A stretch of DNA of 64,000 nucleotides from Aureibaculum sp965369125 (GCA_965369125.1 CBDUPN010000002.1:1-64000); one strand, 5' to 3'; shown: positions 34,919 through 44,303, counted from the stretch's first letter. Notes: generated from the letters alone by a model not told the origin. Numbers and translations are program-made.

Positions 34919-35013
34919 TTTTTTATTTATCGAAGCGACTCGTATATAGAATAATTGTAAATTGGTAGTCGAGAATTAAAGTGGATGATTATTTCTAAGA
35001 TTTTAAAAAACAA

Positions 35014-36969
35014 GTGAAAAAGTATCTTAAAATACCTGTGTTAATTGGCCTATTTTATATAGCGAATACGACTTTTTGCTTAGGCCAGATCGTCGATTTT
35101 AACCGCAAGAATCCATATAAAAAAGTATTTGTAGATACTGATAATTTTGGTGCTTCTTATTTGGATATTCTTGGTGAGGCTGTTGATAAGGTCGAAAATG
35201 ATACGATTAGATTCTCGATGTTAAATGATCTTGCATATTATTGGCACACAAGAAATTTGATTACGGCTTTAAATTTTACTGAAAAGGGGTTAAAACTTAC
35301 AAGAGAGAAAAAAGATGTCTTGTGGGAAGGCAGGTTTAAAATAACACAAGGAGCTATTCTTTTACGTATGGAGAAATTAGATAGCGCTCTTCAGGTATTG
35401 AAAGATGCCTCATTAATGGTTAGGGAAACTGACTTGCCATTATTATATACCCAGTTAGGTTATGTTTTTGAAAGAAAAGGAGAACTCGATAATGCAGCAA
35501 ATTACGCATTAGAAGCGATGAAAATTGGAGAAAAACAAAAAGATAAGCGTGCAATTGCTATGGCCTTTAGCGATTTAAGCAATATTTTTTGGAAACAATC
35601 AAAATTTGAAAAAGGCCTTGAGTATGGGTTAAAGTCTACCAAACTTTTTGAAGAACGCGGAATCAATGATTTGGATTATGATTTTACATTATATGTGTTA
35701 GGAAATAATTATTTAGGTTTAAATAGATATAAAGAAGCTCTGAATGCATACAAACATGCTATTTCTATTGGAGAACGATATGGATTTTATAATAATTTAA
35801 GTGATATCTATATCTCATTGGTAGATCTTTATTTCTATATGAATGAATTGGAAGAAGCCGAAAAAGCCGGTGAAAATGCGTTGAAATATGCCGAATTGCT
35901 GGATAATAACTTTATGGTTATGCGTGCCTATCTTTCCATTGGTAAATTGCAGAATTTGCAAGGCCAATATTCAAGTGCAATTGTTAGCTTACTAAAATCT
36001 ATAGAGATCGCTACTGTTGATTTTGGTGATAAATTCTATTTAAGTCAGGCATATGAATTGCTAGGAAAGGCCTATGCCTATAGTCATAATTACAAAGATG
36101 CTTATGCGGCTTTCGCAAAATATGATACCTTAAAAAACGAAATTTTTAATGCGGAAGCCGACCAACGTATTTCTCTAATTCAAACTGAATTTGATTTGGC
36201 TCAGAAAGAAGATACCATAGAATTACAAGGCATCAAAATAAAACGACAAGGCGCCTGGCAAACCCTTATTACTATATTTTTAGTTATTTTACTGATAGTA
36301 CTTATCATACTATATAAAACATTTGAAAATAATAAAAAGAAAAGTGCCTTGCTTATTAAGCAAAATGAAGAAAAAGAGTTTTTATTAAAAGAGATCCATC
36401 ATCGTGTAAAGAATAATCTCGGTGTTGTTTCCAGTTTATTGGCGCTTCAATCAGAAGGCATTGATGATCCAAAAGTTATTGACATTATGCAAAAAAGTCA
36501 AAACAGAGTGTATTCCATGAGCATGATCCATCAAAAATTATATATAGGTAAAGACTTGGCTACAGTAGAAATGAAAGATTATTTTATTAATCTGGGAAAC
36601 CACATTTTAGATTCATTTGGGGCAAGCGATCGTATATCTCTATCTTACCCTATGGGAAATATTGAAATTGATGTCGACACGGCAATTCCACTCGGCTTAA
36701 TCGTAAATGAATTATTGACGAATGCCTTGAAATATGCTTTTCCCGATAAACGAAAAGGTCAAATAATTATTTGTCTGCATAATAATGGTTCGAATTTATT
36801 ATTACTCAATGTTTCCGATAATGGGGTTGGGCAAACAAAGGAAGATAATAATGGTACAGGCTTTGGCACTAAATTAATTGAATTGTTAATGCAGCAGCTT
36901 GATGGCACTATGAAAATCTCCAATTCAAAAGGAACATCTGTATCTTTTGAATTTAAAATCGGCAAATAG
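35014..36969 (+). CDS. Sensor histidine kinase with TPR repeats (HisKA_2)
   Basis: A 651-residue protein starting with GTG. Signal peptide (about 1-24), a region of TPR-like helical repeats (about 50-380), one transmembrane helix (about 417-434), then a cytosolic kinase. The dimerisation box is FLLKEIHHRVKNNLG (His462/463), of the HisKA_2/HWE type, with ATP-binding N-box VNELLTNALKYAF and G-box SDNGVGQTKED. The periplasmic TPR array suggests sensing by protein contact. Transcribed convergently with a LytTR regulator, a plausible partner. Confidence 0.92.
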   Translation: MKKYLKIPVLIGLFYIANTTFCLGQIVDFNRKNPYKKVFVDTDNFGASYLDILGEAVDKVENDTIRFSMLNDLAYYWHTRNLITALNFTEKGLKLTREKKDVLWEGRFKITQGAILLRMEKLDSALQVLKDASLMVRETDLPLLYTQLGYVFERKGELDNAANYALEAMKIGEKQKDKRAIAMAFSDLSNIFWKQSKFEKGLEYGLKSTKLFEERGINDLDYDFTLYVLGNNYLGLNRYKEALNAYKHAISIGERYGFYNNLSDIYISLVDLYFYMNELEEAEKAGENALKYAELLDNNFMVMRAYLSIGKLQNLQGQYSSAIVSLLKSIEIATVDFGDKFYLSQAYELLGKAYAYSHNYKDAYAAFAKYDTLKNEIFNAEADQRISLIQTEFDLAQKEDTIELQGIKIKRQGAWQTLITIFLVILLIVLIILYKTFENNKKKSALLIKQNEEKEFLLKEIHHRVKNNLGVVSSLLALQSEGIDDPKVIDIMQKSQNRVYSMSMIHQKLYIGKDLATVEMKDYFINLGNHILDSFGASDRISLSYPMGNIEIDVDTAIPLGLIVNELLTNALKYAFPDKRKGQIIICLHNNGSNLLLLNVSDNGVGQTKEDNNGTGFGTKLIELLMQQLDGTMKISNSKGTSVSFEFKIGK

Positions 36970-37013
36970 TGGGAGGTTACATCTATTGGAATGGAGGAGT
37001 GTACCAGTTCAAT

Positions 37014-37757
37014 TTATATGGTTTGAATTCTATTTAACAAACCTGCCCGTAATGATTTAGTAATAGGAATGGCTTTCCGCTTAAGTACAACATGGCTATT
37101 GGCCACTTCATCTACATGCGCCAGGTTGATAATAAAAGAACGGTGTATTCTAAGAAAATGTTCAGATGGTAATTTTTCATCAATTTCCTTTAACGTCATT
37201 ACTAGTAAGCTCTCTCCGTTTTTTGCATGAATTCGAGAATAATTCCTGTCGGCTTGAATATAATAAATGTCTTTAATATAAACCTTTACCATTTTTTCAT
37301 GATCACGAACAAAAATGCAATCATTGAGAACCAGTTGAGAAGGGTTTTTCTCATCAACAAGATCTTTAGACACACCCTCTGTATTTATTCTATTAACGGT
37401 AAGATCGATGGCGTGCTGCAGATCTAATTTTTTAAAAGGTTTAGAAATAAATGCATAGGGTTTCGTTTCTTTTGCCCTATTAAAGTGAACGTCATCAACA
37501 TTGGCCGTGAGATAAATAATTGGTATATCTTTCTCTTTTTGGATTAGTTTTGCAGTTTCTATACCATCTAATTCACCTTTTAATTGTATGTCTAATAAGA
37601 TAATATCAGGTTTATTCTGCTTAATATGCAGAATGGCTTCTTCACCTTTTGAGACAATACCACTGATCTCATAACCTAATTTACTTAATTGTAGCGAAAT
37701 ATTTGCAGCTATGATCATCTCATCCTCTACAATGAAAATCTTAATAGGTTTTTTCAT
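37014..37757 (-). CDS. LytTR-family response regulator
   Basis: A 247-residue regulator. The receiver domain has acidic residues ED11-12, phospho-acceptor D56 (IILLDIQLKGELDG), T84 region and K106 (ISKPFKK). The C-terminal LytTR DNA-binding domain is recognised by YIQADRNYSRIHAKNG and SEHFLRIHRSFIINLAHVDEV. Such regulators usually pair with membrane kinases. The convergent kinase at 35014 is the obvious candidate, although the genes are not in one operon. Confidence 0.92.
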   Translation of the reverse strand: MKKPIKIFIVEDEMIIAANISLQLSKLGYEISGIVSKGEEAILHIKQNKPDIILLDIQLKGELDGIETAKLIQKEKDIPIIYLTANVDDVHFNRAKETKPYAFISKPFKKLDLQHAIDLTVNRINTEGVSKDLVDEKNPSQLVLNDCIFVRDHEKMVKVYIKDIYYIQADRNYSRIHAKNGESLLVMTLKEIDEKLPSEHFLRIHRSFIINLAHVDEVANSHVVLKRKAIPITKSLRAGLLNRIQTI

Positions 37758-37863
37758 GAAATAATATGGTTTTTATTAACCAATTTGGTGACTAAAGTTA
37801 CAAATTATTTTTTCATCTAAAAAAAGAGATATTTATAAGGACTTATTTATCAATTAAAACCAC

Positions 37864-37871
37864 TACTTTTG
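37864..37871 (+). promoter_or_regulatory. Candidate -7 element for typA
   Basis: TACTTTTG matches TAnnTTTG and covers a TTG at 37869 that would lengthen the gene, supporting the ATG at 37890. Confidence 0.6.
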
Positions 37872-37889
37872 CACGTTCAAAATTTGATT

Positions 37890-39659
37890 ATGCAATCTAT
37901 AAGAAATATCGCAATTATTGCCCACGTCGATCATGGAAAAACCACCCTGGTTGATAAGATCATTGACCAAGCTAAAATTTTAGATTCACGTAAAGAACGT
38001 ACAGATTTATTATTAGACAGTAATGATCTAGAAAGGGAACGTGGTATAACTATTCTATCCAAGAATGTTGCGGTAATCTATAATGATGTAAAAATTAATG
38101 TAATTGATACCCCGGGACATGCCGATTTTGGTGGTGAAGTAGAGCGTGTATTAAAAATGGCAGACGGTGTATTACTTTTAGTTGACGCCTTTGAAGGGCC
38201 AATGCCACAAACAAGATTTGTTTTAAGTAAAGCATTAGAATTAGGATTACAGCCTATTGTAGTTGTGAATAAGGTTGATAAGATTAACTGTACTCCCGAT
38301 CTGGTTCACGAAAAAGTATTTGATTTAATGTTTGCTTTAGACGCAACAGAAGATCAATTAAATTTCACGACCATTTATGGCTCCGCAAAAAATGGTTGGA
38401 TGAGTACAGATTGGAAACAACCGACTGACAATATCATTCCGCTTTTAGATGCAGTGATAACTGCTATACCAGAAGCACCTTACAGGGAGGGTTCTCCTCA
38501 AATGCAAATTACATCACTTGATTTTTCTGCCTTTACGGGAAGAATAGCCATTGGAAGGATTTTCAGGGGTGATCTAGAGGCAGGTAAAGATTATATGCTT
38601 TGCAAATCTGATGGTTCAACTAAAAAAGTACGCATAAAAGAGTTGCATATTTTTGAAGGTATGGGTAGAGTAAAAGTTGACAAAGTACGTAGTGGGGATA
38701 TTTGTGCTATTACAGGTATTGAAGGTTTTGAGATAGGTGATACCATTGCTGATCTTGATAACCCGGAAGCCTTACCTAGAATTCAAGTAGATCAGCCTAC
38801 TATGAGTATGTTATTTACAATTAACAATTCTCCATTTTTTGGTAAAGAAGGTAAGTTTGTGACATCCCGTCATTTGAGGGACCGTTTATTTAAAGAAACC
38901 GAAAAGAACCTAGCACTTCGTGTAGAGGAAACGGATTCTGAAGATAAATTTAATGTTTTTGGTAGAGGGATCTTGCATTTATCGGTGCTGATTGAGACGA
39001 TGAGACGAGAAGGTTATGAACTTCAAGTTGGACGACCACAGGTTATATTTAAAGATATTGATGGTGTTAAGTGCGAACCTTATGAAACAATGGTTGTTAA
39101 CGTACCCGAAGAACTTGCAAGTAAAGTTATTAATCTTGTTACGCTAAGAAAAGGAGATCTGTTGGTCATGGAACCGAAAGGCGATTTGCAACATTTAGAA
39201 TTCGATATCCCTTCCAGGGGTTTAATCGGGTTGAGAAATAAAATATTAACCGCTACTCAAGGGGAAGCCATTATCAATCATAGGCTTAGAGGTTATGATG
39301 TTTATAAAGGAGAATTTAGTGATGTAGTTAATGGAGCCATCGTTTCATCTGAAGCGGGGAAGGCAACAGCCTATGCCATTGATAGGTTACAAGATCGAGG
39401 AAAATTCTTTATCGATGCCAATCAGGAAATATACAAAGGTCAGGTGGTTGGAGAAAATAGTCGACAAGATGATATGGGCGTTAACTTGATAAAGGGAAAA
39501 AAATTATCAAATGTCCGTAGTTCCGGAGCAGATGAAGCCGCTAAAATTTTTCCAAAGGTCGATTTCTCATTGGAGGAATGTATGGAATATATTAAAGATG
39601 ATGAATATTTAGAAGTGACCCCTAAAAGTTTACGCATGAGGAAAATAAATTTCAGGTAA
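37890..39659 (+). CDS. typA: Ribosome-associated GTPase TypA/BipA
   Basis: A translational GTPase of 589 residues that binds the ribosome and helps assembly and stress growth. The start MQSIRNIAIIAHVDHGKTT gives the canonical N-terminus. G motifs: VDHGKTTL, ERGITI, DTPGHADFGGEV, VVVNKVDK. The BipA-specific segments FGRGILHLSVLIETMRREGYEL, PSRGLIGLRNKILTATQGE and the C-terminal domain with LRMRKINF are all present. Confidence 0.95.
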   Translation: MQSIRNIAIIAHVDHGKTTLVDKIIDQAKILDSRKERTDLLLDSNDLERERGITILSKNVAVIYNDVKINVIDTPGHADFGGEVERVLKMADGVLLLVDAFEGPMPQTRFVLSKALELGLQPIVVVNKVDKINCTPDLVHEKVFDLMFALDATEDQLNFTTIYGSAKNGWMSTDWKQPTDNIIPLLDAVITAIPEAPYREGSPQMQITSLDFSAFTGRIAIGRIFRGDLEAGKDYMLCKSDGSTKKVRIKELHIFEGMGRVKVDKVRSGDICAITGIEGFEIGDTIADLDNPEALPRIQVDQPTMSMLFTINNSPFFGKEGKFVTSRHLRDRLFKETEKNLALRVEETDSEDKFNVFGRGILHLSVLIETMRREGYELQVGRPQVIFKDIDGVKCEPYETMVVNVPEELASKVINLVTLRKGDLLVMEPKGDLQHLEFDIPSRGLIGLRNKILTATQGEAIINHRLRGYDVYKGEFSDVVNGAIVSSEAGKATAYAIDRLQDRGKFFIDANQEIYKGQVVGENSRQDDMGVNLIKGKKLSNVRSSGADEAAKIFPKVDFSLEECMEYIKDDEYLEVTPKSLRMRKINFR

Positions 39660-39702
39660 GCATTTCATATTCTTATTCAATTTTTTTCTACCATTTTAAT
39701 GT

Positions 39703-39739
39703 TTATCGTGTAACAGTAGTTACTGAAATTGCACGATAA
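39703..39739. repeat. Inverted repeat upstream of the DUF2202 gene
   Basis: TTATCGTG at 39703-39710 and CACGATAA at 39732-39739, enclosing the smaller dyad GTAAC-N4-GTTAC (39709-39722). It ends seven bases before the -7 element of the DUF2202 gene. It could be an operator, or the 3' hairpin of typA. Confidence 0.45.
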
Positions 39740-39745
39740 GGGTAT

Positions 39746-39753
39746 TATTTTTG
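39746..39753 (+). promoter_or_regulatory. Candidate -7 element for the DUF2202 gene
   Basis: TATTTTTG matches TAnnTTTG, 32 bases upstream of the ATG at 39786, directly behind an inverted repeat. Confidence 0.5.
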
Positions 39754-39785
39754 ATATAATAACTAGATAAATAAAATCATTAGTT

Positions 39786-40403
39786 ATGTATAAATTAATT
39801 ATAATACCAATTGCTGTGATGTTGGTAATATTAGGTAGCTGTTCCGAAGATAAATCAACCATCATTAATTCTTCAAGTATTTCAATCGGGGAAGAAAGTG
39901 ACCTGAAATTTTCAAGGGAAGAAGAAAAATTAGCTAGAGATGTTTACTTATTTTCATATGAAAAATATGGAAATGTAATTTTTAATAACATTGCAAAAAG
40001 CGAGCAACAACATATGGATCAGGTCCTTATGTTATTGAATTATTATCAAATTACAGATCCTGCATCTTCACAAATTGGTGTATTTAGCGATCAAGATTTA
40101 CAAAAATTATACGATGAGCTCACCGCTAAATCGAACATATCTATAACTGATGCCCTGGAAGTTGGCGCCATTATAGAAGATTTAGATATCAACGATCTGA
40201 AAATACTCGCTTCAAGAACTGACAAATTAGACCTACTAAGTGTCTATAACAATTTACAATGTGGCTCGAGAAATCATCTAAGAAGTTATATCAATCAGTT
40301 AGACCTATATAACATTGAATATTTCCCTGAATACATATCAACAGAAGATTTTAATGACATTATAAGTCAAACTAATGAACAGTGTGGAAGGGTTACTTTA
40401 TAA
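39786..40403 (+). CDS. DUF2202 ferritin-like lipoprotein
   Basis: A 205-residue lipoprotein (lipobox LGSC, Cys19) of the DUF2202 family: REEEKLARDVYLFSYEKYGNVIFNNIAKSEQQHMDQVLMLL. The Glu/His pattern (EEE, SEQQHM) is that of a ferritin-like four-helix bundle with a possible diiron site. Function is unknown in the family. A cytochrome c gene follows after 30 bases on the same strand. Confidence 0.85.
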   Translation: MYKLIIIPIAVMLVILGSCSEDKSTIINSSSISIGEESDLKFSREEEKLARDVYLFSYEKYGNVIFNNIAKSEQQHMDQVLMLLNYYQITDPASSQIGVFSDQDLQKLYDELTAKSNISITDALEVGAIIEDLDINDLKILASRTDKLDLLSVYNNLQCGSRNHLRSYINQLDLYNIEYFPEYISTEDFNDIISQTNEQCGRVTL

Positions 40404-40433
40404 AAGAAACATATAAATTATAAAATACCAACA

Positions 40434-40931
40434 ATGAGATCTATATTACTAATAACCGTTTTCGCCATGCTGATCATGGCAAGTTGTAATACAATAAAAG
40501 AAGAAAATGCCCCGAAAATCAGTTTAATGACAGAAATTAATGACACATTAAATCAACCAGAAAGTTATTTATTATTAAAAAATAATTGTTATGCCTGTCA
40601 TAGCGTAAATAGTAAATCACATGACGACATTATAGCACCTCCTATGGCAGCGGTTAAAAGGCGATATAAAATGAATTATACTACACGGGAAGAATTCATA
40701 GAAGCCATGGTCAAATGGGCAAACGACCCTAATGAAGAGTCAGCATTGATGTTTGGTGCAGTTCAACAATTTAATGTGATGCCGAAGCAAGAATTCAATG
40801 AAGCAGAACTATTTAAAATTGCGGCATATATCTATGACAATGAAATTGAACAGCCCGAATGGTTTCAGGCGCATTTTAACCAAGAGCATAATAGCAAGGG
40901 TAGAGGTAAACGCATGCGTGGACGGATGTGA
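40434..40931 (+). CDS. Monoheme cytochrome c lipoprotein
   Basis: A 165-residue c-type cytochrome with lipobox MASC (Cys18). The heme motif is CYACH (C52, C55, H56) and the likely distal ligand is Met116 in FNVMPKQEF. The C-terminal KGRGKRMRGRM tail is strongly basic. Its electron partners are unknown; it lies directly behind a ferritin-like lipoprotein gene, so a shared redox role at the outer membrane or periplasm is conceivable. Confidence 0.87.
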   Translation: MRSILLITVFAMLIMASCNTIKEENAPKISLMTEINDTLNQPESYLLLKNNCYACHSVNSKSHDDIIAPPMAAVKRRYKMNYTTREEFIEAMVKWANDPNEESALMFGAVQQFNVMPKQEFNEAELFKIAAYIYDNEIEQPEWFQAHFNQEHNSKGRGKRMRGRM

Positions 40932-41012
40932 TTTTAATAAATAAAAGTTAAATTAATCTTTATACCAAAATTTATAGATTTTTGCTGTAAATTGCGGCTT
41001 TAAAATTCACAT

Positions 41013-41864
41013 ATGAAGTTAAAATATATAATTCCGATATTTAGTTTGTTTGTAATCATATTTGCCTGTAATAAGGATGACGATGAAGTTTTTGATGCGG
41101 CGGGACAGGCTATTATCGATGATGAAACTTTGATAGAATATTTAAGTTCGCATTACTATATTCCCGCAGAGGATGGTGAACCCTTTGGAATGATCGATAC
41201 TATTCAGAATAATGAAACTTCATTATACAATCAAGTTGTTACACAGAATATTTCTCATAATGATATTAATTATAAATTGTATTATTTAATGATAGAACAA
41301 GGGGTTAACGAAAATCCTACGCGTTATGATTCTGTGTTCGTGAGGTATAGGGGTGTAAGGTTAGATAGTGTTAAATTCGATGAGGTTACTACCTTTAATA
41401 CATCTAATTCTTGGCTTACCTTGACAAGTGTTATTCAAGGATGGAAATATGGATTTCCTAATTTTAAAAGTGGCACAAATATTTCTCAACCTGGACAGCC
41501 AATTCAATTTACCGACACAGGTAAAGGCGTATTATTCATTCCTTCGGGGTTGGCATATGGAAATTTAGCAACAGGTGGTATCCCAGAAAATTCTCCGATT
41601 TTATTTCATATAGAATTAGCTCAAGTTGTACGAGCAGATAATGATAATGACGGTGTTCTAAATAAAGATGAGGATTTGGATGGGGATGGTGAAGTTTCAG
41701 ATGATGATACCGATGAAGACGGCCTACCTAATTTTGTTGATACTGATGATGATAATGATGGTACCCTTACTAAGAACGAAGATGCAAATGGTGACGGTGA
41801 TCCTACTAATGATGATACCGATAACGATGGCATTCCGGATTATCTGGATCCAGATAATAAATAA
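41013..41864 (+). CDS. FKBP-type isomerase-like lipoprotein with thrombospondin type 3 repeats
   Basis: A 283-residue lipoprotein (lipobox IFAC, Cys19). Residues about 100-208 form an FKBP domain with YRGVRLDSVKFDEV, SVIQGWKYGFPNFK and VLFIPSGLAYGN...PENSPILFHIEL; active-site aromatics are only partly kept. The last 70 residues are Asp-rich calcium-binding repeats (DNDNDGVLNKDEDLDGDGE, TDDDNDGTLTKNEDANGDGD, TDNDGIPDYLDPDNK). Such tails bind Ca2+ and often serve as spacers on surface proteins. The role is unclear. Confidence 0.87.
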   Translation: MKLKYIIPIFSLFVIIFACNKDDDEVFDAAGQAIIDDETLIEYLSSHYYIPAEDGEPFGMIDTIQNNETSLYNQVVTQNISHNDINYKLYYLMIEQGVNENPTRYDSVFVRYRGVRLDSVKFDEVTTFNTSNSWLTLTSVIQGWKYGFPNFKSGTNISQPGQPIQFTDTGKGVLFIPSGLAYGNLATGGIPENSPILFHIELAQVVRADNDNDGVLNKDEDLDGDGEVSDDDTDEDGLPNFVDTDDDNDGTLTKNEDANGDGDPTNDDTDNDGIPDYLDPDNK

Positions 41865-41899
41865 AAAAAAAGCTTCTCTACATCGAGAAGCTTTTTTTT
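41864..41899. terminator. Bidirectional intrinsic terminator
   Basis: AGCTTCTC (41871-41878) pairs with GAGAAGCT (41885-41892) over a six-base loop, with A-run to the left and T-run to the right. It lies between the convergent FKBP and outer-membrane barrel genes and can serve both. Confidence 0.9.
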
Positions 41900-41910
41900 A
41901 TGCGAATATT

Positions 41911-42549
41911 TTAATCATTCCTTTCATTAAATCTATATGATAACCCAAAGATAATTTGATTTGGCCTATTATCTAAAGAAATATTAGTCCCAGGAAAAGT
42001 TGCTTCCAGGTCATTATTAAATCCCTTCTCCCAACGTACATCAATACCAAGTCTTCCTAATTCAAGGCCGGTTCCTAATTGAAGTCCAACGCTAAAATCA
42101 TTGGTGTTAACATTATCAATTTCACTTACGCTAAAATCAGAATTCAGAATATACTGAAATGACGGCCCGGCATAAATATGTAAAGGACCAATAATCTTAG
42201 TACCTATTAATAAAGGGATGTCTAATTTTTCAGTTTTAAAATCAGTAGATAAATTATTTACTGAATTGCTGTTATAGGTGTTATTTAATTGCGTATAAAT
42301 AATCTCTGGTCTCACATACATTCCAAGAAATTTAGCTTTGAGCCAAATTCCGGCATGAAATCCGGCTTTGTTATCTGCCCTTGTAGTAAATATGTCTTGG
42401 AAACCATTTCCGGTTTCTGTAATTAATTCCGATAGATCACCACCGAAATTATAATTCACACCAGCTTTAGCACCGATATCAATTTTTTGAGCAAATAAAA
42501 TAGTTGTAGTTAAGGTAAGTGTTAGTACGGTTAATACTAATTTGTTCAT
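41911..42549 (-). CDS. PorT/OmpA-like outer membrane beta-barrel protein
   Basis: A 212-residue protein with a Sec signal peptide (cleavage about after LFAQ). The body has alternating aromatic/hydrophobic beta-strands: IDIGAKAGVNYNFGGDL, FHAGIWLKAKFLGMYVRPEIIYTQL, PLLIGTKIIGPLHIYAGPSFQYIL, VGLQLGTGLELGRLGIDVRWEKGF, ending QIIFGLSYRFNERND. This is the small barrel type (PF13568-like) of Bacteroidota. It is a paralogue of the next gene. Confidence 0.87.
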   Translation of the reverse strand: MNKLVLTVLTLTLTTTILFAQKIDIGAKAGVNYNFGGDLSELITETGNGFQDIFTTRADNKAGFHAGIWLKAKFLGMYVRPEIIYTQLNNTYNSNSVNNLSTDFKTEKLDIPLLIGTKIIGPLHIYAGPSFQYILNSDFSVSEIDNVNTNDFSVGLQLGTGLELGRLGIDVRWEKGFNNDLEATFPGTNISLDNRPNQIIFGLSYRFNERND

Positions 42550-42616
42550 GATAAATGTTTTTTAATTAATTATTTAACAGGAACGCAAAAGTCGGGCCAA
42601 TATTCTGTTTCAAATG

Positions 42617-43237
42617 TTAATTTAGCTGATATGAAAAACTAAGAACTAGCTGATCTGACTTAGAATCAACAGAATATCCGGCACCGTCAACTGGTATATC
42701 ATCCAGATATACGGCAAGATTTTCAGAAAAACCAGTTTTATAACGCAAGTCAATTCCAAATTTATCCAATTGTACACCAAGGCCGATATTAAATTCTAAC
42801 ATGACGTCGTTTTCAAAACTTAGATCGAAATTTGAAGAAAAATCATTATCAATAATGTATTGTAACGATGGTCCGATATATAAATTAATCGGTTTTATGA
42901 TTTTAAATCCAACCAAAACAGGAAGCTCCAGCGTAGATAATTTAAATGCTGATGATGGAGAGAGTATATGGTTATAAGTATTTTTGGTTCTTTTAAAAAA
43001 AAGTTCAGGCCTGATATAAATCTTGGTTAAATTGAATTGAGTATAAATACCAATATGGTATCCAACATCCTTTTTACCGGCAATTGTTTCGTCAAGTCCG
43101 GCCAAGGTTCCAGTGACAGATAAATCACCATATGAATTGTAGTTTATCCCTGTTGTGATTCCATAATTAATATCGACCTGAGCTTGTGCCATGCCAGATG
43201 AAAATAATAAAGCAATGAGAATAAGTAACTTTTTCAT
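42617..43237 (-). CDS. PorT/OmpA-like outer membrane beta-barrel protein (paralogue)
   Basis: A 206-residue barrel with a signal peptide ending near GMAQAQ. The strands match its neighbour: INYGITTGINYNSYGDLS, YHIGIYTQFNLTKIYIRPELFFKR, PVLVGFKIIKPINLYIGPSLQYIIDNDF, FNIGLGVQLDKFGIDLRYKTGFS, ending LSFSYQLN. Probably a tandem duplicate; a role in adhesion, small-solute passage or gliding-related secretion cannot be told from sequence. Confidence 0.86.
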   Translation of the reverse strand: MKKLLILIALLFSSGMAQAQVDINYGITTGINYNSYGDLSVTGTLAGLDETIAGKKDVGYHIGIYTQFNLTKIYIRPELFFKRTKNTYNHILSPSSAFKLSTLELPVLVGFKIIKPINLYIGPSLQYIIDNDFSSNFDLSFENDVMLEFNIGLGVQLDKFGIDLRYKTGFSENLAVYLDDIPVDGAGYSVDSKSDQLVLSFSYQLN

Positions 43238-43298
43238 GTTGTTTGGCTATATCATACTAAAGATGAAAAAATTCTTTATCGTTGCGCAAAATATCTAA

Positions 43299-44252
43299 TT
43301 ATTTTCTTTTGATAACCTTTTCAACGGCTTGAACAATTGCAGTACTGTTTAAGTTATATTTTGCCATTAATTCTTCTGGCGTTCCAGACTCTCCAAAAGT
43401 ATCATCAGTCGCAATAAATTCTTGCGGGGTGGGATTGTGCTGTGCTAAGACACGCGCTACACTTTCACCTAAACCTCCATAGTAATTATGTTCCTCTGCA
43501 GTCACAATACATCTCGTTTTCTTTACCGATCTTAAGATGGCATCTCTGTCTAGCGGCTTGATGGTATGAATATCAATAACCTCAGCAGATATCCCCTTAG
43601 ATTCTAAAATTTCTGAAGCCTGTAATGCCTCCCATACTAAATGGCCTGTAGCCACAATAGTAACATCACTACCTTCGGTAAATTTTACGGCTTTACCAAT
43701 TTCAAATTTTTGATCTGCATCTGTAAATACCGGAACTTTAGGTCTTCCAAACCTTAAATATACCGGACCTACATGATCTGCAATGGCTATGGTAGCTGCC
43801 TTTGTCTGGTTATAGTCACAAGTATTGATAACTGTCATCCCCGGTAACATTTTCATCAAACCAATGTCTTCTAGTATTTGATGTGTTGCACCATCTTCTC
43901 CAAGTGTAAGACCCGCATGTGAAGCACATATCTTTACATTCTTATTAGAATAAGCAATACTTTGGCGAATTTGATCGTATACCCTTCCAGTTGAAAAATT
44001 TGCAAAGGTGCCTGTAAATGGTATTTTACCACCAATAGTTAAACCAGCAGCAATTCCCATCATATTAGCCTCTGCGATTCCTACTTGAAAAAATCGTTCG
44101 GGATTATTCTTAATAAAATCATCCATTTTTAGAGACCCTACGAGATCGGCACATAAGGCAACAACATTTGGGTTGGTTTTACCTAATTCTGTGAGACCGG
44201 CTCCAAATCCAGAACGGGTGTCTTTTTTTTCGGTATATGTATATTTTTTCAT
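43299..44252 (-). CDS. Transketolase C-terminal half (pyrimidine-binding subunit)
   Basis: A 317-residue protein matching the C-terminal part of a split transketolase: the pyrimidine-binding domain with VGIAEANMMGIAAGL (the TPP-activating Glu) and the C-terminal domain with VTAEEHNYYGGLGESVARVL. The ATG at 44252 gives MKKYTYTEKKDTRSGFG; a reading from 44276 is less likely because the -7 element at 44274-44281 overlaps it. The N-terminal half, normally adjacent, is absent here, so the complementary subunit must be elsewhere. Confidence 0.88.
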   Translation of the reverse strand: MKKYTYTEKKDTRSGFGAGLTELGKTNPNVVALCADLVGSLKMDDFIKNNPERFFQVGIAEANMMGIAAGLTIGGKIPFTGTFANFSTGRVYDQIRQSIAYSNKNVKICASHAGLTLGEDGATHQILEDIGLMKMLPGMTVINTCDYNQTKAATIAIADHVGPVYLRFGRPKVPVFTDADQKFEIGKAVKFTEGSDVTIVATGHLVWEALQASEILESKGISAEVIDIHTIKPLDRDAILRSVKKTRCIVTAEEHNYYGGLGESVARVLAQHNPTPQEFIATDDTFGESGTPEELMAKYNLNSTAIVQAVEKVIKRK

Positions 44253-44273
44253 AGAGGATATTACAGTTAGGGA

Positions 44274-44281
44274 CAAAAATA
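44274..44281 (-). promoter_or_regulatory. Candidate -7 element for the transketolase half
   Basis: TATTTTTG on the minus strand matches TAnnTTTG, 22 bases upstream of the ATG at 44252. Confidence 0.5.
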
Positions 44282-44303
44282 AAAATTGTATTTTTCTTAT
44301 AAA

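Noticed and set aside
41621..41833. Ser/Pro-rich reading frame on the minus strand
   Set aside because: It is the antisense of the Asp-rich calcium-binding repeats of the FKBP lipoprotein; the composition is an artefact.
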